Positions 1 to 11,900 of a stretch of DNA of 64,000 nt are shown here, one piece after another (position 1 is the first letter of the stretch; each line of letters begins with the position of its first letter). Under the pieces are notes generated by a model. The model was given only the letters and a program-made list of their open reading frames with translations, was not told where the DNA came from and did no database searches. Source of the DNA: Leguminivora glycinivorella (lineage: Eukaryota; Arthropoda; Insecta; Lepidoptera; Tortricidae); contig NC_062990.1 of the NCBI RefSeq assembly GCF_023078275.1, positions 4,913,549 through 4,977,548 on the forward strand. The letters are read 5' to 3'. The position numbers were made by a program, and so were the translations under genes.

Positions 1-239
1 TTCAAAATGTATAGCTTTGTTTCGTTATTACTGATAATTATGATGATGAATGTGACTAACACCTGGGTGCCTAGCCGAATGGCGCTCACGAAAAACGCTC
101 GTAGAATATCTATCTCTATCGCTCTTGAGTATTGGCGCGTCAGATTCAGACTACCTTTTGCGGCGTTTCATTTTCGTTTCGCGCCGCAGAAATGCCGCAG
201 AGGACGCTGTTATTCTGATGTATGCGGTGACAGTCCAGT

Positions 240-495
240 ATAGTATGATTTGTACTTAATAATAGCACAGAATATATAATAGTACAAGTACAGAAGGCTC
301 ACTCCTTTGAAGTTCACAAAACGCCGCCATTCTAAATTCTTACCTACATTAACAAACGGACCGCACGCGTGCAGACGACATTGAATTCTATTGCGCCGCG
401 CGAAGGTCGTCGCCACTGAATGGGCCGCAAACTCGCGGCCGCCGGCATGTACTTGTAGCGCGGTGAAAGGATCGCGGAGTGAGCCGCCCCTGATA
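240..495 (-). repeat. Dispersed repeat, copy 1 of 2
   Basis: This stretch is the reverse complement of 2476-2720, sharing the blocks AAGAATTTAGAATGGCGGC and CCGCGAGTTCGCGGCC with few differences. A diverged, split copy lies around 15690-15800 and 16280-16340 in a BUD13 intron. It has no coding capacity and is probably a non-autonomous element. Confidence 0.65.
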
Positions 496-559
496 ATAGT
501 CTTAACGTGGGCTTAAAACACAGAGTAGTATAGATACAACAAATACTTATAAAAAAATT

Positions 560-715
560 AAATTTTGAAAAAACCCCCGACTGCGACATAGTTGACCGAT
601 TTTCATGAAACATGGCTAAGAACACTCCCGACTAACTCAGCTTTCAGACAAAAAAAAACTAAATCTAAATCGGTTCATCCGTTCGGGAGCTACGATTCCA
701 CAGACAGACACACAC

Positions 716-748
<33 letters not shown>

Positions 749-800
749 GACGTCAAACTTATAACACCCCTCCGTTTTTGCGCCGGGGGTTAAAAAAGGG
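560..800 (-). repeat. Dispersed repeat with GACAG microsatellite
   Basis: The block contains CGGTTCATCCGTTCGGGAGC, a run of GACA repeats, and a tail with AACCCCCGACTGCG. The same unit recurs in the opposite orientation at 1205-1400 and 22622-22860. The order (GGGGTT edge, GTCTGT microsatellite, CATCGTAGCT, AAAATCGGTC) is the same in all three. It looks like a common lepidopteran non-autonomous element. Confidence 0.65.
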
Positions 801-1044
801 CAATGACCTCTGTCGTAGCAGCGTAGCACGTAGCACTGTCTACGCACGTAGCGAGGTCAAGTGTGAATTGGAGTCTATTCGAAAACTTGAATTTTGTGGT
901 GTAATTATACATTATGCAACAAGGGAGATAAGGGGGATATTGATAACGAGTGTTTTAATATTTATAATTCGCGGCAGCCGCAAAAAAATATGAAAAAAGA
1001 TTTAAAAAGAGTTCAATACGGTACAGTACTAGATATTGCATAAC

Positions 1045-1160
1045 TGGGAGAACGATTTTTCTATGTTTACGCTATCTAGTAACGTATTCTAATAAGGTGC
1101 CCCCCTGTACCTTATTAGAATACGTTACTAGATAGCGTAAACATAGAAAAATCGTTTTCC
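1045..1160. repeat. Near-perfect hairpin, 48-bp arms and 10-bp loop
   Basis: Positions 1051-1098 and 1109-1156 are exact reverse complements (48 of 48), separated by the loop GCCCCCCTGT. Outside these the pairing continues a few bases with one mismatch. It sits between two copies of the GACAG repeat. It may be a palindromic MITE or a recent inverted duplication. Confidence 0.9.
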
Positions 1161-1204
1161 AAATATCGGTATTTACATGTTTTAAAATTTTTTACATTGT
1201 TGTT

Positions 1205-1400
1205 TTAAATAGTTAAAAAACGATGGGGTGTTATGTTTGACGTGTCTGTCTGTCTATCTGTCCATTTGTGTGTGTGTGTGTCTGTCTGTGGCATCGTAGC
1301 TGAATTATTCGGGAGTGTTCTTAGCCATATTTCATGAAAATCGGTCTGCTGTTGTCGCGGTGTCGAGGGTTTTTTCAAAATTTTAATTTTGTGATTAGGT
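1205..1400 (+). repeat. Dispersed repeat with GTCT microsatellite
   Basis: This is the plus-orientation relative of 560-800 and 22622-22860, with the shared blocks GTTTGACGTGTCTGTCTGTC, GGCATCGTAGCT and ATGAAAATCGGTC. It has no coding potential. Confidence 0.6.
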
Positions 1401-1678
1401 TATTTTACAAAAAATGTCATGTTAATAAACTAGTATGCCACAATGTTTTTAATTGAAATAACGAAAGCAATTATAAGGTATATGTTCCGATAATTGATCT
1501 CGCATGGCCGTTGATTATCGCCTTATTGATTGAATCTGCACTTGAAAGAGATTTGCTCATTTAGAAATTATCGCGGACATTAATTAATTAGGGTTAAAAT
1601 GTAAGAACAACCCTATGGGTTTTCTTTCTATAGTAAAACGACAGGATATAAGAAGGAAGGAGAGCGGACATGCCAGGC

Positions 1679-2090
1679 GAATGAGGCCTTTTTACTCTCA
1701 AAGGTTATGACAGATGGCGCTACCATATAAAATATAGAAATAATTATGTAAATGTATAGATTTATAACTGAAGTATACAGCATATGTTATACTTAGTTAA
1801 CTTATGTTACCTAAGGAAGAGCGGAGGCTCCCAACACAAGCTATTTTTGCTTACAGGGAGGCTCCATCCCCTAGCTTATATTAATTGTGTAATTTATATG
1901 AATAAATAATTTTGAATTTGAATTTGAATATAAGTCTATCGCACAGATAAAGAATTTCATACGTGAGAGGGAGAAGATGACATGTTTTTTCTCTTTCTCA
2001 CATATGAATGACAGTGACATGCCTAGGCACTTGCACAAGCCCCGCCTGGCGGGATAAAAAAAAATGTCAGTGTGCCTCCTCATTGTATTG
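1679..2090. mobile_element. MITE of the 28009-28211 family, split by a LINE 3' tail
   Basis: The outer parts (GAATGAGG at the left; ATTTCATACGTGAGAG through GTGCCTCCTCATT at the right) match the intact copy at 28009-28211, whose ends are inverted (AATGAGGAGGC / GCCTCCTCATT). About 1735-1932 is foreign: it includes GGAGGCTCC blocks and ends in AATAAATAATT followed by three TTTGAA-like units, the usual look of a LINE 3' end. This is a nested insertion. Confidence 0.55.
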
Positions 2091-2254
2091 AATTCGCCTG
2101 TTGCAACTTCTTGAACCCACACACTTGTAGATGGACAGTCCCACTGATCTATTACAGCCAAAAGTGTAAATAACATAAACAATTTTGTAACAAATATAAT
2201 ATCTAAGCACCTACTTATTAAGTTATTTTAATTATTTTCTATTATTGACAGAAT

Positions 2255-2475
2255 TCCCAAGAGTACTATCGTACAGTATGGCCACTCCCGCTCCCCGTTG
2301 AAAGTGCCGCCCACCCCCTCTCGGTTACCTCACAGTTACCGCCTGTCAAAAACGCGAACTGTCGACCTGTCATATGTCACACACGCAAGCATAGTACGCG
2401 TTCACCTACACGAGCTTAGACTGTGTGCTAGGAACGCGCCTCTTCCATATATTTGATCGCCATTGTCCGAGGTGT
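2255..2475 (+). repeat. Dispersed GC-rich repeat
   Basis: It begins near GTACTATCGTACAGTATGG and continues through CACTCCCGCTCCCCG, TCGACCTGTCATAT and CGCGTTCACCTACACGAGC. The same element is at 34850-35055 (plus), 58828-59037 (minus) and, in part, 7985-8095 (minus). It is non-coding and multi-copy, so it is probably a non-autonomous transposon. Confidence 0.7.
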
Positions 2476-2720
2476 GACACTAATGCCAGGGGCGGCTCAC
2501 TCCGCGATTCTATCGCCGCGCTACAAGTACATGCCGGCGGCCGCGAGTTCGCGGCCCATTCAGTGGTGACGACCTTCGCGCGGCGCATTAGAATTCAATG
2601 TCGGGTGCACGCGTGCGGTCCGCTTGTTAATGTAGGTAAGAATTTAGAATGGCGGCATTTTGTGAACATCAAAGGATGAGCCTTCTGTACTTGTACTATT
2701 ATATATTCTGTGCTAATGCG
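2476..2720 (+). repeat. Dispersed repeat, copy 2 of 2
   Basis: This is the inverted partner of 240-495, running from CAGGGGCGGCTCACTCCGCG to the stretch containing CTTCTGTACTTGTACTA. It directly follows the repeat at 2255-2475. Confidence 0.65.
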
Positions 2721-2956
2721 AGTAATGCGTCGTTATTGCACTTGCCTACAGAACGGGCGATATTAGGCTATATTATGTTGAGATAAAATTTTAATGTTTG
2801 CCCGCCACAACTGTAGTACATATGCCATTGTACATATAATATGTGATGCCATTACATACCTATCACTAGAATTTACACGGAACCCTCTTCCAACCCACCG
2901 GCTCGACTAATCCGCATATTTATCAATTATACCCAATTTCACACTCGACCCGCTGA

Positions 2957-2999
2957 CTATATAAGCTATGGCACAGAATTCGCAAACAGATCGTACAGT
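2957..2999 (+). promoter_or_regulatory. TATA-type core promoter of the microexon gene
   Basis: TATATAA lies at 2958-2964, 36 bases before the ATG at 3000. If transcription starts about 30 bases downstream of the TATA box, near ACAGATCGTACAG, the 5' untranslated region is only about 10-15 nt. A strong TATA box and very short leader are common in highly expressed, tissue-restricted insect secretory genes; that comparison is inference. Confidence 0.55.
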
Positions 3000-5900
3000 A
3001 TGAAGTGCGTCATCTTCTCCCTGTTGTTAGCTGTGGCATTGGCGCTGCCCGCGGTAAGTTTTTTTACCGGTTTTTTTCGATAGTGAGGTGCGTTGTTTAT
3101 GTTAATCGGTTTTTTTTTAATTGTGAAAAAAAGAAATGTATGTTAAAAAGCTATATTGGCTTACTTAAAAAAATAGTATTTGAAAATTGAAGATATATTT
3201 AACTAGGAATTTGATAATTCTTAAAACCTCAAACCGGAATTCATAGGAATGAGCAATAAAATTAATTTACTAAAAACTAAATCCTTTTTTCTAGCCTAAA
3301 CCAGACGACGACGACGACAGTAGGCCGGTAATAATCCTTAACATTATTATTTAAAAAAATGTAGTCTAAATATACATAATATATGAGAATTTGTATGTTT
3401 TTTTTTATATTTTTAGCTTTAATTCTTGGCATTGTTTGAACTATCACCACATACCTGATACCACACCCAGTGGCTCTGCTTATATTTTTTTTCCTTTTGA
3501 AAGGTCCATGTCAATATCCAAAAGGACTCCATCTTTTAGTTGCATTTGCATAGTAAGGTGCATTAGGGTAATTCCGAAAATCGTCTAATTTCGAAAGTTG
3601 TATAAAAACCACAATTATTTCCATCATATCAAGATTCCCCTTTTGAAATTACCTGAGCATTTCTGTGATTCGAAATTACCCTAATGCACCTTAATACAAT
3701 GATCTCAAGTAAAATAATTTATAAAATAGAAAGAAGTGTATGTCCCGGCGGGACTTGAACCGCCCTCTGGAATTCGTCGATTGCTCTTGTCTTAACTAAA
3801 CTATTTATAAATATTATTTCAGCGCCGTAGTTTCGTAAGTAATTTCACCAATTTATTTTTTGTTATATTTATTTCATGGGTCTTAAGGTACACTTAGTGA
3901 ATTTGTTACCAATGTTTATTGAAACAGAAAATCGCTTTTATAATTGGAGTGTATCGATACAAAATTATAATTTTAAAATCGGAATACCGCTTCTATGGTA
4001 AACATAATATATTTTATTTTTATCATATGCCTAAGGATCCACTGAAAAGCGTCATGGCTCTAAGTGCTCCGACACATGCTGAGTGGCACATCCTCTTTGG
4101 AACAAAAAAATGTACCAAACCACTGTTTTAACTGCTAAGACGTGTTATTTTCAATATATTTTTTTTTATTTTTCATTTGTTTTTCGTCCTGTTTATATAA
4201 TAATATATGAATAAAGGCACGATTAATCTGTTGCAGCCATTGTTTAGTTCGCGCAGTCTTTCGAGATCTTCAAGCGACAGGGAAGACGATGATGATGATA
4301 ACTCGACTTATGAAGTAAGATTTTTTTAAACTTGTATTAACCGGGATATACACCGTGGTTACCTTTTTGATTTTTGTCGAGCTCCCGATATTTCGACGCA
4401 GCTACATGCATCATGATCACGGAAAACTGAAAAAACGGGTGGATGTCAAAGTTGCGTAGACAGCGCGTGATCCTTCGCACGCGTCGGCTGCGTTCACTTT
4501 CAGCGTTACCACTGGTCGCATTCACACTCGATGGTCTGTCCAAACACACAGTTTACACAGTGTCATTACGTTTGTTCAATTCTGAATTCACCAGTTTTTC
4601 ACACAAACAAATCAAAATCTAATGAAAATAACCGTGTATCATCCAAAACTCTTTAAGATTTTTAGTTGTTTTATATACCACATGGTGACAATAGTTATTT
4701 GTTATACAAGGGGGCAAACTTGTATTTTAACGCCGAGTGTGGAATTGAAAAACGAGCAAGTGAAAGAATTCTATAGTTGAACCACGAGCGAAGTGAGTGG
4801 TTCGAGAATAGAATCCTGACCTTGCGAGTTTTTTAACACACGAGAAGTAAAATACATTTGCACCCGAGTGTAACTTCTCCTCACTATAGCGAGGAAACTA
4901 CAACGCAACAAATGCATTTATCACTGCTTCCAGTAGTTCCACAGGTGGTAAATCATCTTTATTACTAGATTCACCTACTTTTCTCAAATTTAAAGCAGAT
5001 AATTTGACTTTATTCAATGTCAAATTACTTTACCCACTAGTGGATAAAATGCGTTTTTACCCGCTGGTATTAAAGGACAAAACACGTGTTTCCGAGCTAG
5101 TGAGGGGAAAACAAACATACTCATTCATTTTTTTTTTTTTTTAACTTCTGATTAGCTGGCTTGGTTGAAGTCTTGGTGGCTCAGTTGGCAGAGCGCTGGA
5201 GTATCGATCCAGAGGCCGTGAGTTCAAGTCTCACCCAAGGCAGACATTTTCCACTTTTAAATATACTCATTCATGTCAATAGCTGCTGGCTTGATCCTTG
5301 TAATCTGTTGAAAATTATTGTTTTCTTATTTAGCATCTTCTCTTTTTCAGAAATATACGAGATCTGACAGAGACCGGGAAGATGACGATGATGACAACTC
5401 GACTTACGAAGTAAGTTACTTTGTACAGTCAACAACACATCTATGAATACAGACCAAGTGTCAAGAATATGTATAGGTACGGAACATTATTTTACTGTAC
5501 ATTAGGGTGTGTATACATATTTTTAGCACTTCGTCTGTATTCACAGCTGTGTTGTTGACTGTACATACCCATAATTGAATTAATAAGTACAATTTTATCA
5601 AAAAATCAAGTACTTAGTAAATTAACTCAAAGGAATTGAATATATGAAAAAAATACGATTTGAAAGCTTACCTGTTTTGAAATTTCATGCTCATAATTTT
5701 ATTGACTTACTGGATACAATAAGGTATTTTAAAAAATCTAATAATAGGCTGAATAAAAGGAATTATATTTATAAAAAAATGTCGCTCATTATTTTTTTTA
5801 ACAATTATGCACAATATCATCATGAAGATCCGCCTGGATCATGATTATAAATGTTATTCGCCATCATCATCCTCCTCCCATTATCCCGGCATTTGCCACG

Positions 5901-8900
5901 GCTCATGGGAGCCTGGGGTCCGCTTTGACAACTAATCCCAAGATTTGGCGTAGGCACTAGTTTTTACAAAAGCGACTGCCTTCTGACCTTCCAACCCGAA
6001 GGGTAAACTAGACCTTATTGGAATTAGTACGGTTTCCTCACGATGTTTTCCTTCACCGAAAAGCGACTGGCAAATATTAAATGACATTTCGGGGGCCGGG
6101 GCTCGAACCCGCGACCTCCGGAAAACTCGCACATACTTACCGCTAGGCTACCAGCGCTTATTATTCGTACCTATTTAAATTAAACATTGATATCGATAAA
6201 CAAAACTATTAGACACATAAATAAACAATTGCAACACTAGGATAAATATACAGAGTGCTTCCTGTAATTAGAGCAATAATCTAACAAGGCTCAACATACT
6301 TATAATAAAAATATAACCAAATAAAAAACAATTTTAGATCCCAAAATAAATTACCATCGGTACATTCAACTTTTTTGAAATACATGTATTAAATAACTTC
6401 GAAACTAGAAATACTAAAGGACGCCAAAAGTGTCTCAAATTTAGACACGCAAAATAATGTTTAATTGACTATATTAGGTTTCTTTTCTTCACTTTTAAAA
6501 CAATAAAAAAAAAATTAAAAAATCCAGCCAGCATTGTACCGCAGATCTAGTCTATCTCTACTATGAGATATTAATTTATTCATGTTTTTCGAATTTTCCT
6601 ACCAAAACTCAGTTTCCCAGATACCTATCTATTGTGTGTAGTCCATATTAAAATAGTCCCTTCTTTTTCTATAAATTTCCATCCTCACTACGGAGCCAAT
6701 CGTCATGGGTTCGAATCCCAGTGAAGGCATTTATTTGTGTGATGAATATTTCAAGTATTATCTGTTCCTGAGTCTTAGTTGTCTTCTATGTATGTAAATG
6801 CTATGTATGCATACTTGATATATATCTTTAATATGTATTTATTATTAAAGAGAGGTGAGGCGTTGCATCACTGCAAAACATAGTCGTAAACAAAGTATTA
6901 TTTTCACAGCCATCTTGTCAGGTTTGAAAAACAACAACTATAGCTGTCACTAACACCTTATAAAGTCGCCTACTGTGTTTGTTTATATGTGTGTTGTTTT
7001 TTTTCGTGATAAACTCAAAAGTTACTGACTGATTGAGATTCAGTTTTGACTTGTGAATAAACTGATATATAAGGAGGCATACAATCTTGAGATTACTTTG
7101 GGGCTTAGTCAATCTCATAGGTAGGTCGAACGAATGTATAAAATTCAATGTAAATAATGTGTATAGGTGTAATTACTTATGTACAATAACAATCTAATAT
7201 TATATAAGTTAGGACCTGTAATGTTCACATTACCAATAAAGAATGTCAATGTCAATGTCTAATTTTTAAAACTAAAACGGGACTTAATCGCGTTACAGTT
7301 ACGTTTATTTCGCCACGCCCATTAGTTATTTATAGCTTTTGAAAACGTTATAATCGTCTATATAGCAAAAACCACAAAAAGATACCTACAGTCAAAACAT
7401 TATTAATTCAAATACAATGTCAACGTAACCTAAAGTAGGTAGACTAGGTAGGCAACTAGGATGTACACATAAAATAAAATGTCACTACTATCCAGTTCGA
7501 TCGGCATATAAAGCATAGCTAAGCGTGCAAAACGTTAGATCTGCAAAAGCTCTTATTTATGTTTACGCTTTCGTGTCAATATCTTAAACAAGTGGATCGT
7601 ACGTACATAAAACAAACGCCAAATTAATAACAAACACTTTTAAGTTTCCAGTCATAATAAACTAAACAAACACTCTTAAATCGGGGTCACTTAGATATAT
7701 CTTCAGTTTGATTTAATGTTCGTGTTTCAGGAAGCACCCTGTATAGATAAAAAGATGTCCATATGTTTACAAAATTGTTGAATGTATTATAACCATTTCA
7801 AAGATCGCATAAGAATTGTGTAGAATACCGCTTCAAAATCTCAATCAACATTTTTCAGAGTTTATCAAGATCAAGCCGGTATTCCGATAGCGACCGAGAA
7901 GATGACGATGATGATAATTCAACCTATGAAGTGAGTCTTTTATTTACAATCACAGTCAACAGTATGGGGGGAGGAGTCTTCAATGCGTAGGTATTACCTC
8001 AGCCGGTCGGTAACCGAGAGCGGGTGGGCGGCACTTTCAGCGGGGAGCGGGAGTGGCCATACTGTACGATAGTACTCTTTATCATACTCTACATGGCGAT
8101 CGAAACATAGAAGAATCGAAATATAGAAGAGCGATGGGGCAAGCGAGCTACGAAACGCTTACGAACCGTAGGTACAGTCAACCGATTGGAACCCTAGGCC
8201 ACGCTACATATGACAAGCAGTAAGAGATTTGTTACAATCTGATTTATAACGTCGCTATGACATAGTTCTACAGTGGCCTAGGGTTCCAATAACCAACTGT
8301 ACCTATGCAATTGTGGCGTTGTAAATACATACTCCGGAGTTGCAGGCACGGTGCCTGAGGCACCCATAGACTGAATGTTAACCATCACTCGGGCTCATGC
8401 GCCACCGTTATAAAAAAAATACAATGTTAGTTACTGTCTTATCATTGTATGTAAGGTTAAATCCTATGCCTGCGACAATTTCGTTAACATTATTTTACAA
8501 TCTTTAAAATAATCCATAAATTATGTGCTTATTTTTAATGCAATTACAAAAAAATTACAGTAATTAATTAGTTTTATTATTTTCTAGTCACGATCAAGCA
8601 GTAGCAGTAGTAGTAGCAGCAGCAGTAGCAACTCTAATGCCGAAGTAAGTATTTATTTGATTAATTTTGGAAAGATGGTTGCTTTAAAAAAAACAATGTT
8701 TATCATCAACACTTGCTGTTTTCACACAAAAGTGGCTCAATAGTTACCACATGCAAAGCGTTTTAGATTGACGGTGGCGCTCCTATTAAATTCTACTCTT
8801 TTTGCGAGGCTGTATATTTTACAAAATCTATCAAAATGTTAATAATATTATGCATAACCAAATTTGCTGTGCTTTAAGACAGTGGTAGTGTTTGACAAAA

Positions 8901-11900
8901 ACCGGTAATTTTACAATTTTATTTCATAATTTCAGAGAAGTTACAGGGTATTTATATTTTTGCATAAATAAAAACGTTAATGAATAAAATGGTTTTTGTT
9001 ACTAAGCTACATTTTTGAAATAAATATAAACTGGAGCATTTGTTTTTTTTTAGTCAAGCGAACGCGTAGCTGAACTATCGTCATATTTGGACTACCTCAA
9101 TGATGTAAGGACCTGTCATAAGTCATAACAACAAGTTTTATTATATATATTTATTTGCTATTTTGACAAATAAAGCGACCCACTAATCATGATCAAACCT
9201 ATGACACCGCCGAAGAATTGAGTGACCGTTATGGCGACCGATGGACTAATCATCAGTGTGCTCTCTAAGGAACATAACATTTAAAAAAATAATATTATGT
9301 AAACTGATCAGAAATTTTGGTGCACAAATTAATCTGACACTATGAATCTTTGACTTAGTTTTGTGATTGACGAGTTTCTCATATTTGATTAATTGATTAA
9401 CCGTTTGATTTCATTGTTTTTTTTTTTCAGAAATATGATGGCCAGGGTGTACGTAATGTTGTTTGATTACCAATGTCATTAAAAACCTCATATAACTTGA
9501 AAAAATATATGTAATTCCTGATCTTGACTTCTACAAAACTTAAGCAAATGAAACATTTTTTATATACTTTTTTTCCGTGTTGTTAGTGTTGACAAATTTA
9601 TAGTTATTTTTTCATTTCTTGCAGGTTTTGAAAGTAGAATACGTAAGTACTAACTAAAACCTCATACCCATTTAGGGTAGTTAAAATATTTTATTCTCAA
9701 GTAAAATGTTATCTTACATTTATCTAAGAGCGTAAATTTTTTTTTTTCAACAGACTCCGGCAGTAAAGAAGTTCAACGTGAGTGTTAACTTGTTAAAAAA
9801 ATATTTTACTATGTGATCTTTAATGACCAAAATAAATGTTAAATACATTTTAAAACATTTTTCTAAAGGTAAGACCAATTAACATAAATGCCTGTAATTT
9901 ATTCTTTCAGAAATACACAAGAACACACAACCTAGGGGTAAATATTTAAAATTACTTGCCCATTTAAACTATGTAATATGTAATATATTTCTAATGAGAT
10001 TACGTTAAATACTAATTCATTCATGTACGTTACAGTCACTCCACTTCTCATACGTGAGTTATAAATATTACGTTTAAAGTTAAATATGTATAAATGCATC
10101 AAATAGTTTTCGTTATAATCTTATACAGCGTGTGTATTCCATACGGGCGAATATTTGAATAACGATTAGTATTGGACCTAAGGAGCCTAACTACATGTTT
10201 TTTTATTGAATAGATGAGATATTTTTTTTTCATACATAATAATTCAGCACGCAATGTATTACGTCCACATCAATTAGCGTACCTACCTAAACGTCATTAC
10301 GACATGACGTTTATGTCATCTCAAGTTAATATGGACGGCGTACATTGCTGCTTGGTCAGATTTAAAAAAATAATTACTCCTAATTAAAAACACTTTTTAA
10401 TAAAATGATTATCCTATATGATTCATATGATTAGATACTATAACTGGATACATTATTCGCCCGTATGGAATCCACACGCTGTATAAGAAACAATTTTAAT
10501 ATTAGTTCTTGTCAATTAGTTGATCTAAGCCCCACTTAAAATTAAATATGATTGTTATTAACAACGAACATCAAATTTAAAAATGCATGTTATTTAAACA
10601 TTATTTAATATTTTAACAGCATCCTCCGGATAAGGTATTTAAATAATACAATAATTAATATTATGTGAATTCTAAGTGGATTTATGCACGTATTAAAAGC
10701 TAGTTTATTGTTTAAAAAAAGATTTACAAGTATATGTTAAAAGTGTACCGATCTTAATTAATAGGATATTGATAACAAAATATAGTTTTCAGTACAGATG
10801 GTGTTTTTTTTACGCACTAGTGCGAGAAGTGGTTCATTATATGTTAGGTCGAAACTTCTGAGGCTCATCTGTACTGAAAAACGTCGTACGATACACGTGC
10901 GAAAAGGAAATTCGTAACTCGTGTCGATTTAAAACACTCCCTTCGGTCGTGTTTTAATTTATCGCCACTCATTTCGAACTTCCTTTTTTACGCACTTGTA
11001 TCGTAATGTACTAATTTCTTTCAGTCCTACCGGTCAAAGAACTACAAGGTGTGTATAATACACTTTTAAGGCATTTAATTGTGAATATTATGCGGAAAAA
11101 ATGAGATCTGCTTTCAATGTACCACAATATATAAACATCATAAAATATATGCTTGGCTGGATAGATATATATGTAGGCTCGTCGAGAAGTCCGTTAAAGA
11201 ACAGTATATTACAGGTACTAATTAATTTTAAAACAGCCATATTAGACTTGATTATAATCAATTTTTATTTAATTCGTCACTTATACTTTACAGAATTATT
11301 TTGTCTATTCGCCGCGCGCAAGTGTAAGTATTTCCTGTCTGTCCCTCAGCCTAATTGAAACACACTGACATCAGAACGATATGTGAATGATGTTGATATT
11401 GTGCGACTCGCCCAAGCCAATGCAGCAGTCTGCTACGCTACTTACAAAAGTTACAAGCATAATAAACACTAGTAAAATATGCGAGTTTTGAATAACATCC
11501 TTGAAATATCATAATGACATGTTGTATTTTCCCCTCACTAGCTCGGAAACACGTGTTTTGTCCTTTAATACCAGCGGGTAAAAACGCATTTTATCCATTA
11601 GTGGGTAAAGTAATTTGACCTTGAATAAAGTCAAATTAACTGCTTTAAAATTGATAAAAGTAGGTGAATCTAGTAATAAAGATGATTTATCACCTGTGGA
11701 ACTACTGGAAGCAGTGATAAACGCATTTTTTTGCGTTGTAGTTTCCTCGCTATAGTGAGGGGAAAAGTTTTGTATTACACTCGGCTGCAAATTTATTTTA
11801 CTTCTCGTGTGTTAAAAAACAACTTTGCCCCCTTGTATAACAAATAACTATTATCACCCTATTTCAGGTCCAAAGCAGCTCAAGCTTATATAAATCAAAT

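Larger units (their letters stand above)
1..2940. other. Gene-free, repeat-filled flank left of the microexon gene
   Basis: I see no credible coding gene here; the open frames are short and fall in repeats. The stretch holds a repeat copy at 240-495, a pair of related CA/GACAG-containing repeats at 560-800 and 1205-1400, a near-perfect hairpin at 1045-1160, a MITE broken by a LINE tail at 1679-2090, and two abutting repeats at 2255-2475 and 2476-2720. DNA just before 2950 is the probable promoter of the next gene. Confidence 0.7.

Noticed and set aside
6245..7745. 1.5-kb element between CAGAGTGCTTCCTG and CAGGAAGCACCCTG
   Set aside because: The inverted ends are only about 16 bp, and no target duplication was found; the pair may be chance or two separate repeats.
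11173..11214. Extra microexon containing TCGTCGAGAAGTCCG
   Set aside because: The upstream AG lacks a pyrimidine tract, and with the available GT the frame hits a TAA in phase 0.
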